64,000 nt of DNA from the NCBI RefSeq assembly GCF_016406105.1, contig NZ_CP066308.1:1003501-1067500 (forward strand). Reading direction: 5' to 3'. A program made the translations under genes and the position numbers. Positions 52,170 to 61,027 of the stretch are shown piece after piece. Source of the stretch: Brevibacillus composti. Its GTDB lineage: Bacteria > Bacillota > Bacilli > Brevibacillales > Brevibacillaceae. Numbering within the stretch: position 1 is the stretch's first letter; every line of letters starts with the position of its first letter. The notes beneath the pieces are model-generated. The model ran no database searches, was not told where the DNA came from, and saw only the letters and a program-made list of their open reading frames with translations.

Positions 52170-53623
52170 CCGTGCTGTTATTTGTGGCGGCCGTTTTTCT
52201 CATTGCGGTCGCCGTGACGGGTGACGTGCAGCATGTGCGCGATCTGTTTACCAGCCGCTACGCCGTCATGCCGCTCACGGAACCGGAGGAGACGGTGTCC
52301 GTCGAGACCAAATTTCTGGGCAAAGACAGTCCCGAAAAGCTGCTCGACCCCCGCTTGCTCCAGGAGCTGGAGCAGCGGCTGGAGCCCGTGAATGCGGGCC
52401 TCCTCGTCCGCAGGGGCGGGGAGATCTATTACGCCTCACCGGTGCTGCGGGTGCCGGGGATGGATCAAGTGCTGCCGGGCTATGAGTTTGGCAATATTCA
52501 TGTGCGGGACATTTTGGAGACAGATGGCCGCTATTTTGCCTACGTCAAATTTGATTTTACCTATTCGGACAAGACCGCAGGCGGCGTCTACGTGATGAAA
52601 GAGGTCAGTCCCTACGCGGAGCTGGCCCGGAGCCTCCTGCCCGTCTTGATTCTGTTTTTGCTCTTGATGCTGGCCCTGATGAACGGCCTGTTAAATCTGC
52701 ATGTCTCCCGCAGCATTGTCCGGCCGCTGAACAAGCTGAAGACGGCGGCGGAGCGAATCCGTGACGGGGAGCTCGATTTTCATGTCGATTCCACCCGGCG
52801 CGACGAGATCGGCCAGCTCTCCCAAACCTTCGAAGACATGCGGAAAAAGCTGAAGGAATCCGTCGAGCTTCAGCTCCAGTACGAGGAGAACCGCAAAGAG
52901 CTGATCTCCAACATCTCGCATGACCTAAAGACCCCGATCACGTCCATCCTCGGTTATGTAGAAGGCATCCGGGACGGCGTGGCCGATACGCCGGAGAAGC
53001 TGGACAAGTATCTGGATACGATCGCCCGCAAGGCGAAGGGGATGGATCGGCTGATCGACGAGCTGTTCTTGTACTCCAAGCTGGATCTGGGCAAGCTGCC
53101 GTTTACCTTCGAGCGGATTGACATCGAGCGTTTTCTGGACGACTATCTGACGGAGCTGCAGTTCGACCTGGAGGAGCGGCATGTCGCCCTCCGCTGGGAA
53201 AAGCAGGGGCTGGCATCGGCTGCGGGGCAGAAGGCGGGACCCGGCCAGGAAAAAGCCGTCGTCCTGGCCGATCGGGAAAAGCTGAGACGCGTGCTGGCCA
53301 ATATCGTGGACAACAGTCTGAAATACATGGACAAGGCTGAAGGGCAGCTGAGATTTGATCTGCGGATCGGGGCAGACGAGGTGGTGATCGAGGTGGCGGA
53401 TAACGGCCCGGGCATCGCACCGCAGGATATCCCCCACATCTTTGAGCGCTTCTACCGTGGGGAGAAGTCGCGCAACGCCGATTCGGGGGGAAGCGGGCTG
53501 GGACTGGCGATTGCCCGCCAAATCGTGCACGAGCACCGCGGCTTCATTGCCGCGAAGGCTGTCCCGGGCAAAGGAACGACGATCATCATTACCCTGCCGC
53601 GCGAAAAGGGGGCGGAACGATGA
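52118..53623 (+). CDS. Sensor histidine kinase with HAMP domain
   Basis: 501 residues, GTG start with GGAGGAG upstream. TM1 about 8-32, an extracytoplasmic domain of ~140 residues, TM2 about 173-195 (LLPVLILFLLLMLALMNGLL), HAMP about 197-250 (RPLNKLKTAAERIRDGEL), HisKA SNISHDLKTPITSILGYVEG with His268, and HATPase with DNSLKYM, DNGPGIAP, IFERFYRGEK and GGSGLGLAIARQIV. Its stop overlaps the response regulator start by 4 nt (kinase-first order). It is likely an envelope or stress sensor; the stimulus is unknown. Confidence 0.94.
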   Translation: MSIRLRLLLSYTAMLLVTVLLFVAAVFLIAVAVTGDVQHVRDLFTSRYAVMPLTEPEETVSVETKFLGKDSPEKLLDPRLLQELEQRLEPVNAGLLVRRGGEIYYASPVLRVPGMDQVLPGYEFGNIHVRDILETDGRYFAYVKFDFTYSDKTAGGVYVMKEVSPYAELARSLLPVLILFLLLMLALMNGLLNLHVSRSIVRPLNKLKTAAERIRDGELDFHVDSTRRDEIGQLSQTFEDMRKKLKESVELQLQYEENRKELISNISHDLKTPITSILGYVEGIRDGVADTPEKLDKYLDTIARKAKGMDRLIDELFLYSKLDLGKLPFTFERIDIERFLDDYLTELQFDLEERHVALRWEKQGLASAAGQKAGPGQEKAVVLADREKLRRVLANIVDNSLKYMDKAEGQLRFDLRIGADEVVIEVADNGPGIAPQDIPHIFERFYRGEKSRNADSGGSGLGLAIARQIVHEHRGFIAAKAVPGKGTTIIITLPREKGAER

Positions 53624-54312
53624 ACAAGAAAATACTGATCGTAGAAGACGATATCAGCATCGCGGAGCTGCAGCGGGACTACCTGGAAGTAAATGGTTTC
53701 TCCGTCCATGTGGAGCAATCCGGGGAAAGCGGACTGGCCCAAGCGCTCGAAGGGGATTACGACCTGATCATCCTGGATGTGATGCTGCCGCATGTGGATG
53801 GTTTTGAGCTCTGCAAGCAGATTCGCGCGCGCAAGAATATCCCGATTCTGATGGTCACCGCCAAGAAGGAAGAGATCGATACGATCAGAGGCTTCGGCTT
53901 GGGCGCGGACGATTACGTCATCAAGCCGTTCAGCCCGGGAGAGCTGGTCGCCCGGGTCAAGGCCCATCTCGCCCGCTACGAGCGCCTGCTGGGCGGAAAA
54001 GAGGAGCAAACCGACGAAATTGAGATCCGGGGCTTGCGGATCGACAGGGCTTCGCGGCGCGTCTATGTCCATGGAGCGGAGGTCTCTTTTACGACGAAAG
54101 AATTTGATCTGCTCACGTTTTTTTTCACCCATCCCAATCGCGTGTTCAGCAAGGAGCAGTTGTTCGAACGAATCTGGGGGATGGATTCGGCGGGAGATAT
54201 CTCGACGGTGACCGTCCATATCCGCAAGCTCCGGGAAAAGGTGGAGGCAGACCCGTCCCATCCGCAGTACATCGAGACGGTGTGGGGGGCGGGCTATCGG
54301 TTTACCGTCTAG
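53620..54312 (+). CDS. OmpR/PhoB-family response regulator
   Basis: 230 residues. Receiver domain with Asp pair in VEDD, phosphoacceptor Asp53 in LIILDVMLPHVDGFELCKQI, Thr in LMVTAK and Lys in DYVIKPFSPGELVARV. The C-terminal winged helix (about 130-230) has VSFTTKEFDLLTFFFTHPNR, FSKEQLFERIWGMDS, VTVHIRKLREKVE and VWGAGYRFTV. It pairs with the overlapping upstream kinase. The following SLH gene fragment or the YcdB genes could be targets, but nothing in the sequence proves it. Confidence 0.95.
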   Translation: MNKKILIVEDDISIAELQRDYLEVNGFSVHVEQSGESGLAQALEGDYDLIILDVMLPHVDGFELCKQIRARKNIPILMVTAKKEEIDTIRGFGLGADDYVIKPFSPGELVARVKAHLARYERLLGGKEEQTDEIEIRGLRIDRASRRVYVHGAEVSFTTKEFDLLTFFFTHPNRVFSKEQLFERIWGMDSAGDISTVTVHIRKLREKVEADPSHPQYIETVWGAGYRFTV

Positions 54313-54432
54313 TTTACCAAATGTTTTGCTCCGTTTAAGATTTATTTAAGAACAGCTTTAGGCGGGGGTTAGATTTGCCTTTTATTCTGGGAGAGAGAAA
54401 TAATCCCTGGAATGGAAGGAGCGTCTACTCAG

Positions 54433-54736
54433 ATGAAACAGATAAACGCGAAAAGATTCACCGCCCTGCTGGCGACAGCGGCGATCAGTACCGCTGCCCT
54501 GCTCCCTGCGCAAACGGCTGGAGCGGCAGGAGTTTTTACCGATATGAATGAAGCGGGCGCGTACCAGGCGGCTGTCCAGGCCCTGGTGGCCCAGCAGGTA
54601 TTGGCCGGATACGGGGCTGACCAGATCAAACCGCAGCAAACTGAAGGACGCCTCCCTGGTGCCGGGCACCACGTATCTGGTAGCGCCGGCAGGAGACTGG
54701 GCCGTGGCGGAAGGCGTGTCGGTCACCTTCGAATAA
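54433..54736 (+). pseudogene. SLH-domain surface protein collapsed by internal deletion
   Basis: ATG 54433 with GGAAGGAG upstream. Signal peptide MKQINAKRFTALLATAAIST... cleaved near AGAAGV, then the first part of an SLH module (FTDMNEAGAYQAAVQALVAQ, QVLAGYGADQIKP). At about 54640 the sequence switches to another frame encoding a C-terminal tail, KLKDASLVPGTTYLVAPAGD then WAVAEGVSVTFE stop. At least two SLH modules and the body of the protein appear missing. The unshifted frame instead runs on through nonsense sequence. Confidence 0.75.
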
Positions 54737-54749
54737 ATGGTGAACAACA

Positions 54750-54778
54750 GAGAGTCTCTCCGCGCGAGGGGCTCTTTT
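54750..54778 (+). terminator. Terminator of the broken SLH gene
   Basis: AGAGTCTCTC and GAGGGGCTCT with loop CGCGC, followed by TTTTTCC. Confidence 0.55.
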
Positions 54779-54874
54779 TCCTTTGTTTTCGACGAGGTTT
54801 TTGCTACTGTAGAGAGGACGTACTGATCGATTCTGTCGATCAGCAACATGGACAGAGACTGGAATGGTGGAATC

Positions 54875-55876
54875 ATGGCTTTGAGGCTTGGCTATCGTAC
54901 CATTAAAACGGCGATCGGAACCGGCGTGGCGATCCTGATTGCCCAGAAACTGGGCCTATCCTTTTACGCTTCGGCGGGCATCATTGCGATCCTCTGCATT
55001 CAGGTGACGAGGAAACAGTCGTTCCGCGCGGCGCTGAACCGCGTCCTCGCCTGCCTGCTGGGCTTGGCGGTAGGAATCGTACTTTACGCCTCGCTCGGTT
55101 TTCAGCCCGTGACGCTCACGATTATGATCTTGGCTTTTTTGCCGCTGGCGGTCCGCTTCGGGATCCAGGAGGGGTTCGTGACCAGCATGGTCGTGCTGCT
55201 GCATCTCTATTCGGTGCAGAGCATCGACCCGGCCGTCATCCTCAATGAGCTGTTCTTGATTCTTATCGGGGTGGGGGTGGCGCTTCTGGCCAATCTCTAC
55301 ATGCCCAGCCTGGAAAAGGAATTGAAGGGGATGCAGGCCGCCGTCGAGCGCAACTTCTCCCGGATTATGCAGGAGTTTGCCTACTATCTGCGCCACGGCC
55401 AAAGCAACTGGGACGGCCATGAGATGATCGAGACAGAGAAGCTGCTGCTCGAAGCGAAAATGCTCGCTGCACGGGATGAGGAAAACCGGTTTGGACGCAA
55501 AGGGGAGGATACCTACTACCAGTATTTTCTCATGCGGCAAAAGCAGTTTGATTATCTGGAACGGATGCTGCCCGTCGTCTCCAAATTACATGCACAGGTG
55601 CCAGAGGGACAGCAGATTGCCGATTTTCTCGACCACCTGAGTCACTCCATCCACCCCGGCAATACGGCGTACCGCTTTCTGGACAAGCTTCATGCCATGC
55701 GGGAAAAGATTCGCGAGACGCCCCTGCCGCAGACGCAGGAGGAATTCGAGACGCAGGCAGCGCTGTTCTATCTGCTGCGCGAGATCGAACAATACCTTTA
55801 CATCAAGCACAAACTGGGGAAAAGCAGCCCCGCACCCAAAAAGGATCGAGAAAAAACTCGGCAGGGACAAGCGTGA
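54875..55876 (+). CDS. Aromatic acid exporter (ArAE/FUSC-like) family membrane protein
   Basis: 333 residues from ATG 54875 (MALRLGYRTIKTAIGTGVAI), with GGAATGGTGG upstream. Four to five helices in residues ~10-145 with the family pattern KTAIGTGVAILIAQKLGLSF and GIIAILCIQVTRKQSFRAAL. A cytoplasmic helical domain (~150-333) follows, ending in a Lys-rich tail. Bacillales members (YgaE/DUF939 type) are of unproven substrate. Confidence 0.87.
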   Translation: MALRLGYRTIKTAIGTGVAILIAQKLGLSFYASAGIIAILCIQVTRKQSFRAALNRVLACLLGLAVGIVLYASLGFQPVTLTIMILAFLPLAVRFGIQEGFVTSMVVLLHLYSVQSIDPAVILNELFLILIGVGVALLANLYMPSLEKELKGMQAAVERNFSRIMQEFAYYLRHGQSNWDGHEMIETEKLLLEAKMLAARDEENRFGRKGEDTYYQYFLMRQKQFDYLERMLPVVSKLHAQVPEGQQIADFLDHLSHSIHPGNTAYRFLDKLHAMREKIRETPLPQTQEEFETQAALFYLLREIEQYLYIKHKLGKSSPAPKKDREKTRQGQA

Positions 55877-55889
55877 CCCGCTGCCAACC

Positions 55890-55926
55890 TACGGCCCGTA
55901 TCGCATAGATACCGGGCCGTTTTTCG
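55890..55926 (+). terminator. Terminator of the exporter-like gene
   Basis: ACGGCCCGTATC pairs with GATACCGGGCCGT (one bulge), followed by TTTT. Confidence 0.9.
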
Positions 55927-56073
55927 CCTCGCCGGACTTTTCCGCGAGAGGTGCGCCGGAGCGAATCTAAAGTTTTTGCAATGGTTACGATTGCGTTTTC
56001 TCATTTTTGTGTTTCTTTCGACTATGGTACTGTAAGTCCAAAGAACAACATGAGAGAAAAGGAGTGTTGTCCG

Positions 56074-57129
56074 TTGTTGCCTTTTCGCGTCATCAACCAG
56101 AAAACGATCGAACAGATTTTGGACATGGCACGTGTCATTGAGAAAGTGGAACAAGCATATACCTTGAAAGCCCAAAAGGAAGCGACCCTGTTTCCGATGG
56201 TCTTCCATGAATTTGAACCGGGCAAAGCGGATATGGACATCAAGTCCGGCCATCTCACCGGCGCCAATATTTTTGGCTTGAAGGTGGTTTCCTGGTTTGG
56301 CGAGAACACGGAGAAAAATCTGCCCCAACTCATCGGTACCGTCATGGTGCTGGACAGCCGGACGGGAGCCCCGCGCGGCATCCTCAGCGGCGAGCATATC
56401 ACCTGCATGCGCACCGGCGCAGCGGGAGGGATCGGTGCCAAGTACCTGGCGCGGCCGGAATCGGAGCATCTGCTCCTCGTCGGTACCGGACATCAGGCAC
56501 CTTTTCAGATTTTGGCCACGCTGACCACGATGGAGAATGTGAAAAAGGTGTCTGTCTACAATGCGCGTTCCTACGAGAGAGCGCAGGCCTTCTGCGAGAA
56601 GATTCAGGAGAAGCTGCTCCAGATGGTAGCGGATCAGTACAGCGGCCAGGACGAGCTGCGTGAGACGTACACGAAGCGCTGTCAGATTGAGTTTGTCCCC
56701 GTCGAAAACATCGAACAGACAACCAAAGAGGCCGATATCATCATCACCGCCACTTCTGCACGTCAGCCACTGATCAAGCGAGAGTGGGTGCAGCCAGGGA
56801 CGCATATTACCTGCGTCGGAGCCGACATGGAAGGCAAGCAAGAGATCGATGAGCGTCTGTTTGCCGAGGCGCGCGTCTTCGTAGACGATGTGACGCAGTC
56901 GGTCAGCGTAGGGGAGCTGGAGACAGCGATCAAAAAAGGCATCGTGACACCTGACGTCATCGTGGCCGAGATCGGTGAAGTGATTCTTGGACGCGTCCCC
57001 GGACGACAATCGGCTGAGGAGATTACGATCTTTGACAGCACGGGCATCGCTATCCAGGATCTGCTCACCGCCAATCTCGTGCTGGACGAAGCGGAAAAGC
57101 TGGGGGCAGGCACTGTCGTAGAGATCTAG
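56074..57129 (+). CDS. Ornithine cyclodeaminase/mu-crystallin family protein
   Basis: 351 residues from TTG 56074 (MLPFRVINQKTIEQIL), with AAAAGGAG 9 nt upstream; the frame is open to 55951 but without a site. NAD-binding core LLLVGTGHQAPFQILATLTT near residue 135, Arg in ITCMRTGAAGGIGAKYLA near residue 112, and substrate-side DIIITATSARQPLIKREWV and VGADMEGKQEIDERLFAEA. Family members act as ornithine cyclodeaminase, alanine dehydrogenase or ketimine/imino-acid reductase. It has a ~25-residue insertion (EKLLQMVADQYSGQDELRE). First gene of the 56-64 kb catabolic cluster. Confidence 0.85.
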   Translation: MLPFRVINQKTIEQILDMARVIEKVEQAYTLKAQKEATLFPMVFHEFEPGKADMDIKSGHLTGANIFGLKVVSWFGENTEKNLPQLIGTVMVLDSRTGAPRGILSGEHITCMRTGAAGGIGAKYLARPESEHLLLVGTGHQAPFQILATLTTMENVKKVSVYNARSYERAQAFCEKIQEKLLQMVADQYSGQDELRETYTKRCQIEFVPVENIEQTTKEADIIITATSARQPLIKREWVQPGTHITCVGADMEGKQEIDERLFAEARVFVDDVTQSVSVGELETAIKKGIVTPDVIVAEIGEVILGRVPGRQSAEEITIFDSTGIAIQDLLTANLVLDEAEKLGAGTVVEI

Positions 57130-57171
57130 GATAGGGGACGACCCCGCAAATAAAGGAGGAGAACGAGCGAG

Positions 57172-58293
57172 ATGCAAGTAAAGCCGTTTCAAGTGGAAGA
57201 GTGGATGAACGAGTACGAGATGGATGCGGTCTACAACATCGCGGAGACCTGCGTAGACTCTTTGACGCTGGAAGAGCTCATCCGCCTCTCTGACGAACCG
57301 GAGGCCTTTTTCGGGGAACTGGCAAAGATGAAGCTCACTTACGGACATATCGAAGGCTCGCCTAATTTCCGCTCCCTGGTCGCCGGACTGTACAAAACCG
57401 TGAAGCCGGAAAATGTAATCGCGATGAATGGTGCGATCGGGGCCAACTTTCTCCTGCTCTACTCCCTGGTCGAGCCGGGCGATGAGGTAATTTCTGTCCA
57501 TCCAACCTATCAGCAGCTATACTCTGTGCCGGAATCCTTCGGTGCTGATGTCAAACTGTTGAAGCTGCTGCCGGAGAATGGATTTTATCCTGACCTGGAC
57601 GAACTGAGAAGTCTGGTCAGTCCGAAAACGAAGCTGATCTGCATCAATAACCCCAACAACCCGTCTGGTGCATTGATGGGCGAAGAGATGCTGCGCGAGA
57701 TCGTAGAGATCGCCCGGAGTGTGGATGCCTATCTGCTCTGCGACGAAGTGTACCGGGGCTTGCATCAGGATCCCGAAGTAGTGATCCCCTCTATCGCCGA
57801 TCTGTACGAAAAAGGGATCAGCACGGGCAGCTTGTCCAAGGTATTCTCCCTCGCCGGACTCCGACTGGGCTGGATTGCGGCGCCTGCCGACGTGATCAAA
57901 GAATGCCTCAAGCACCGGGACTACAACACGATCAGCTGCGGCATGATCGACGATGTCCTCGCCGTCCACGCGCTGAAAAACTACGACAAGATCATGGAGC
58001 GCAACCTGGGGATTGTCCGCACCAATCTGCAGATTCTGGACGAGTGGGTGAAGCAGGAGCCGCGGGTCTCCTATGTCAAGCCGCAAGCAGGGACGACGGC
58101 CATGCTGAAGATCGAGATGGACATGCCTTCGAAGGATTTTTGCATCGATCTGTTCAAGACGACCGGGGCCTTTTTAACACCGGGAAGCTGCTTTGACATG
58201 GAAGGGTATGTACGGATCGGCTATGCTTGTGGGACCGAGGTGCTGCGGCAAGGGCTGGCAAAAGTATCTGAATATCTGAGAGCTCACCAATAA
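57172..58293 (+). CDS. PLP-dependent aminotransferase, class I/II
   Basis: 373 residues, AAAGGAGGAG upstream of the ATG. Fold-type I motifs: LTYGHIEGSPNFRSLVAGLY, GAIGANFLLLYSLVEPGDEV, the substrate/PLP loop ICINNPNNPSGALM, DEVYRG, and the Schiff-base lysine in STGSLSKVFSLAGLRLGWIA near residue 226. Subgroup MalY/PatB versus aminotransferase is not resolved, though the absence of a beta-lyase context favours transamination. It lies 42 nt after the cyclodeaminase-family gene. Confidence 0.9.
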   Translation: MQVKPFQVEEWMNEYEMDAVYNIAETCVDSLTLEELIRLSDEPEAFFGELAKMKLTYGHIEGSPNFRSLVAGLYKTVKPENVIAMNGAIGANFLLLYSLVEPGDEVISVHPTYQQLYSVPESFGADVKLLKLLPENGFYPDLDELRSLVSPKTKLICINNPNNPSGALMGEEMLREIVEIARSVDAYLLCDEVYRGLHQDPEVVIPSIADLYEKGISTGSLSKVFSLAGLRLGWIAAPADVIKECLKHRDYNTISCGMIDDVLAVHALKNYDKIMERNLGIVRTNLQILDEWVKQEPRVSYVKPQAGTTAMLKIEMDMPSKDFCIDLFKTTGAFLTPGSCFDMEGYVRIGYACGTEVLRQGLAKVSEYLRAHQ

Positions 58294-58376
58294 GTGTGGG
58301 CTTTCTTCATACCTTTTGATGAATAATTATAATAAAGTATGTTATAATTAAACAAATTAAAGGAGGGTAAAATCTG

Positions 58377-59789
58377 ATGGCGCAACTTGAATTGAAACCA
58401 AAATCATCCACATCCAAATTGCTGGAAATCAACGTGTTTGTCCTGCTTTTTGCTGTACTGGCAATCTCCGTCATCCTCACGTACGTCATTCCCGCCGGGG
58501 AATACGCCCGGGTGGATGTAAACGGCAGAAGTGTCGTCGACGCGCAATCATTCCAATTTACCGAATCATCGCCCGTGAAGCCGCTTGGTCTGGTCAACAG
58601 TGTCCACACCGGCATGGAGGAAGCGTCGGGCATCATCTTTTTCGTTCTGATCATCGGCGGGACGTTCGGTATCTTGACAGCGACCGGGGCCATTGAGGCT
58701 CTAATTGTCACACTATCCAAAAAATTGCAAAATCAGGAAAAGTGGCTGATCCCGATTATGATGTTCTTCTTTGCCATGGGAGGTTCGCTGATGGGGATGG
58801 CGGAGGAGACGATTCCGTATATCGCCATTATGATCCCGCTGGCGATCGCCTTAGGCTTTGACGCGATCACCGGAGCCGCCATTGTTTTGGTCGGCGCCTC
58901 TGTCGGATTCACTTCGGCGGTGATGAATCCGTTTACAATCGGCGTTGCCCAGGGACTTGCCGAGCTGCCTACGTTCTCCGGGGCCGCTTACCGCATCGGG
59001 ATTTTTGTGGTGATGTACATTGCTTCTGTGGCTTTTGTCTATCGCTACGCCATGAAGGTGAAGCGAGACCGCGGCTATGGTTTTTTCGGCAACTTCGAAG
59101 GCAAAAATGCCACAGAGATGTTCAGCGGCGACGCCGTGCTCACCACTCGTCACAAGGTGATTCTCAGCTTCTTTGCCCTCAACTTTTGTGTGCTTGCCTA
59201 TGGCGTCATCAAATACGGCTGGTATATCACTGAAATTGCCGGACTTTTCCTTCTTTTGGGAATTATTATCGGGATCGCCGGAAAGCTGCCCGCAAACACC
59301 GTTGTCGATTCCTTTATAAAGGGTGCAGCCGGGGTACTGGCCGGAGCGCTGGTGATCGGGGTAGCCCGCGCGATCGTGGTCGTGCTGAACGACGGACATA
59401 TTCTCGATACGATCCTCTACTATGCAGCAGCTCTGATCAATGAGATTCCGCCTGCTTTGACTGCGTTTGGCATGCTCGTGCTGCAAACGATCATCAGCTT
59501 CATCGTCCCGTCCGGAAGCGGCATGGCCGCCCTGACGATGCCGATCATGACGCCGCTCGCCGATCTGGTTGGCGTCACGCGGCAAACCGCCGTCCTCGCC
59601 TATCAATTCGGCGACGGCATTTCCAATATTTTTGTCCCGACCTCCGGGTACTTCATGGCGGGGCTGGCCATCGCCGGCATCCCTTGGGTGCGCTGGATGA
59701 AATGGATTCTGCCGCTGCTGGCGATCCACTACGCGATTGCCACCGCCGCAGTAATCATCGCGCAATTGATTGGCTACGGACCTTTTTGA
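58377..59789 (+). CDS. YfcC family (C4-dicarboxylate/basic amino acid) carrier
   Basis: 470 residues, AAGGAGGG upstream of the ATG; a TATAAT-containing AT-rich stretch at 58330-58365 may be an internal promoter. Eleven or so helices; family motifs SVILTYVIPAGEYARVDVNG at the N-terminus, FFFAMGGSLMGMAEETIPYI, GFTSAVMNPFTIGVAQGLAE and FIVPSGSGMAALTMPIMTPL. YfcC/ArcD-like carriers move arginine, ornithine or other amino acids and small acids. In this cluster it is the likely importer of the catabolised compound. Confidence 0.9.
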   Translation: MAQLELKPKSSTSKLLEINVFVLLFAVLAISVILTYVIPAGEYARVDVNGRSVVDAQSFQFTESSPVKPLGLVNSVHTGMEEASGIIFFVLIIGGTFGILTATGAIEALIVTLSKKLQNQEKWLIPIMMFFFAMGGSLMGMAEETIPYIAIMIPLAIALGFDAITGAAIVLVGASVGFTSAVMNPFTIGVAQGLAELPTFSGAAYRIGIFVVMYIASVAFVYRYAMKVKRDRGYGFFGNFEGKNATEMFSGDAVLTTRHKVILSFFALNFCVLAYGVIKYGWYITEIAGLFLLLGIIIGIAGKLPANTVVDSFIKGAAGVLAGALVIGVARAIVVVLNDGHILDTILYYAAALINEIPPALTAFGMLVLQTIISFIVPSGSGMAALTMPIMTPLADLVGVTRQTAVLAYQFGDGISNIFVPTSGYFMAGLAIAGIPWVRWMKWILPLLAIHYAIATAAVIIAQLIGYGPF

Positions 59790-59833
59790 TCCGTTATAAT
59801 ACCATGTGACTACTTTTTCAGGAGCGTGATCGT

Positions 59834-60991
59834 ATGACGACTGCCTTGTGCACGCCTTCGCTTGCGGAATGGGCGATTCAACACCGCCGTTATTTGCATC
59901 AACATCCAGAATTGTCTGGAGAAGAGTTTGAGACGGCGGCTTACATCCGAAAATGTCTGGAAGAACTGGGCATCGAGATTCTCGATTATCCGGCGCCGAA
60001 CGTCGTCGGATTTTTGAAAGGGACTGAAGGGAAGAAAACCATTGCCCTTCGCGCCGATATTGATGCGCTGCCGATCGTGGAGGACGGCGACAAGCCGGGC
60101 TATATTTCCAAGCGTCCGGGAGTCGCTCATGTGTGCGGCCATGACGGTCATACCGCGATCCTGCTCGCGGCGGCCAAATGGATGGCGGAAAACAGGCAGG
60201 AAGTGAAATCGAACGTCCTGTTCCTGTTCCAATCCTCCGAGGAAATGCTGCCCAGCGGGGCGGAAAAACTGGTCGCCCAGGGAGCGATCGACCAGGCGGA
60301 CGCGGTGTTTGGCCTGCATCTCTGGCAGCCGTTCGAAAAAGGAAAGATCGGGATTACCTACGGGGCGATGATGGCTTCGGCGGATGACTACCGCATCGTC
60401 ATCGAAGGAAAAGGCGGCCACGGCTCCATGCCGCATGAGACGGTCGATCCGATCTACATCGCCAGCCATATCATCGGCGCTCTGCAGGGGATTGTCGGCC
60501 GCCGGATGAATGCGATCGAGCCGGTCGTCATCTCCGTCGGCAAGATCGAGGCGGGGACTACCTACAACATCATCCCGAGCCAGGCGTTTATGTCCGGGAC
60601 GTTCCGCACGCATTCGGAGTCGACCCGCCAAGCGCTGGCGGCTGAAATGAAGAGCACGGTCGAAGGCATCTGTGCCGCTTTTGGCGCCAAAGGCACCTTG
60701 GAAGTGGACTGGGGGACGCCTGCGCTGGTGAACGACAAAGAGATGAGCCAGTTCGTGGAGCGCGTAGTTACCGAAAATATCGGAAGCGATCTGCTGGTTC
60801 ATGTAGACCCGGTCATGGGCGGCGAAGACTTCTCTTACTACCTGCAAAAGAAGCCGGGGGCTTATGTCTTCATCGGCATGAACAGCGAAAAGAGCGCGTA
60901 TCCCCATCACCATCCGCGCTTCGATATCGACGAAGAGGCGATTCCGACCGCGGTCAATCTGTTTATCCAGCTCGTCCGCGAGTTTGCCTAA
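59834..60991 (+). CDS. M20-family amidohydrolase (N-acyl-L-amino acid hydrolase type)
   Basis: 385 residues, CAGGAGCG upstream of the ATG. Intact metal site: RADIDALPIVE, AHVCGHDGHTAILLAAAKWM, LLFLFQSSEEMLPSGAEKL and C-terminal PVMGGEDFSYYLQKKPGAYV. The dimerisation (lid) domain spans ~185-300 with GKGGHGSMPHETVDPIYIAS. Relatives release free amino acids from N-acetyl or other N-acyl derivatives. Unlike the M20 remnants at 31-34 kb this copy is complete. Confidence 0.92.
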   Translation: MTTALCTPSLAEWAIQHRRYLHQHPELSGEEFETAAYIRKCLEELGIEILDYPAPNVVGFLKGTEGKKTIALRADIDALPIVEDGDKPGYISKRPGVAHVCGHDGHTAILLAAAKWMAENRQEVKSNVLFLFQSSEEMLPSGAEKLVAQGAIDQADAVFGLHLWQPFEKGKIGITYGAMMASADDYRIVIEGKGGHGSMPHETVDPIYIASHIIGALQGIVGRRMNAIEPVVISVGKIEAGTTYNIIPSQAFMSGTFRTHSESTRQALAAEMKSTVEGICAAFGAKGTLEVDWGTPALVNDKEMSQFVERVVTENIGSDLLVHVDPVMGGEDFSYYLQKKPGAYVFIGMNSEKSAYPHHHPRFDIDEEAIPTAVNLFIQLVREFA

Positions 60992-61027
60992 AGATTGCGT
61001 AGAGTTGCCCAAGAAGGAGTTGACAGC

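Noticed and set aside
55798..57501. 567-codon minus-strand frame opposite the cyclodeaminase gene
   Set aside because: It spans parts of three plus-strand genes with intact family motifs; no ribosome site and no family signature.
59810..61012. 400-codon minus-strand frame opposite the M20 gene
   Set aside because: Complement of a well-supported M20 amidohydrolase; codon-shadow ORF.
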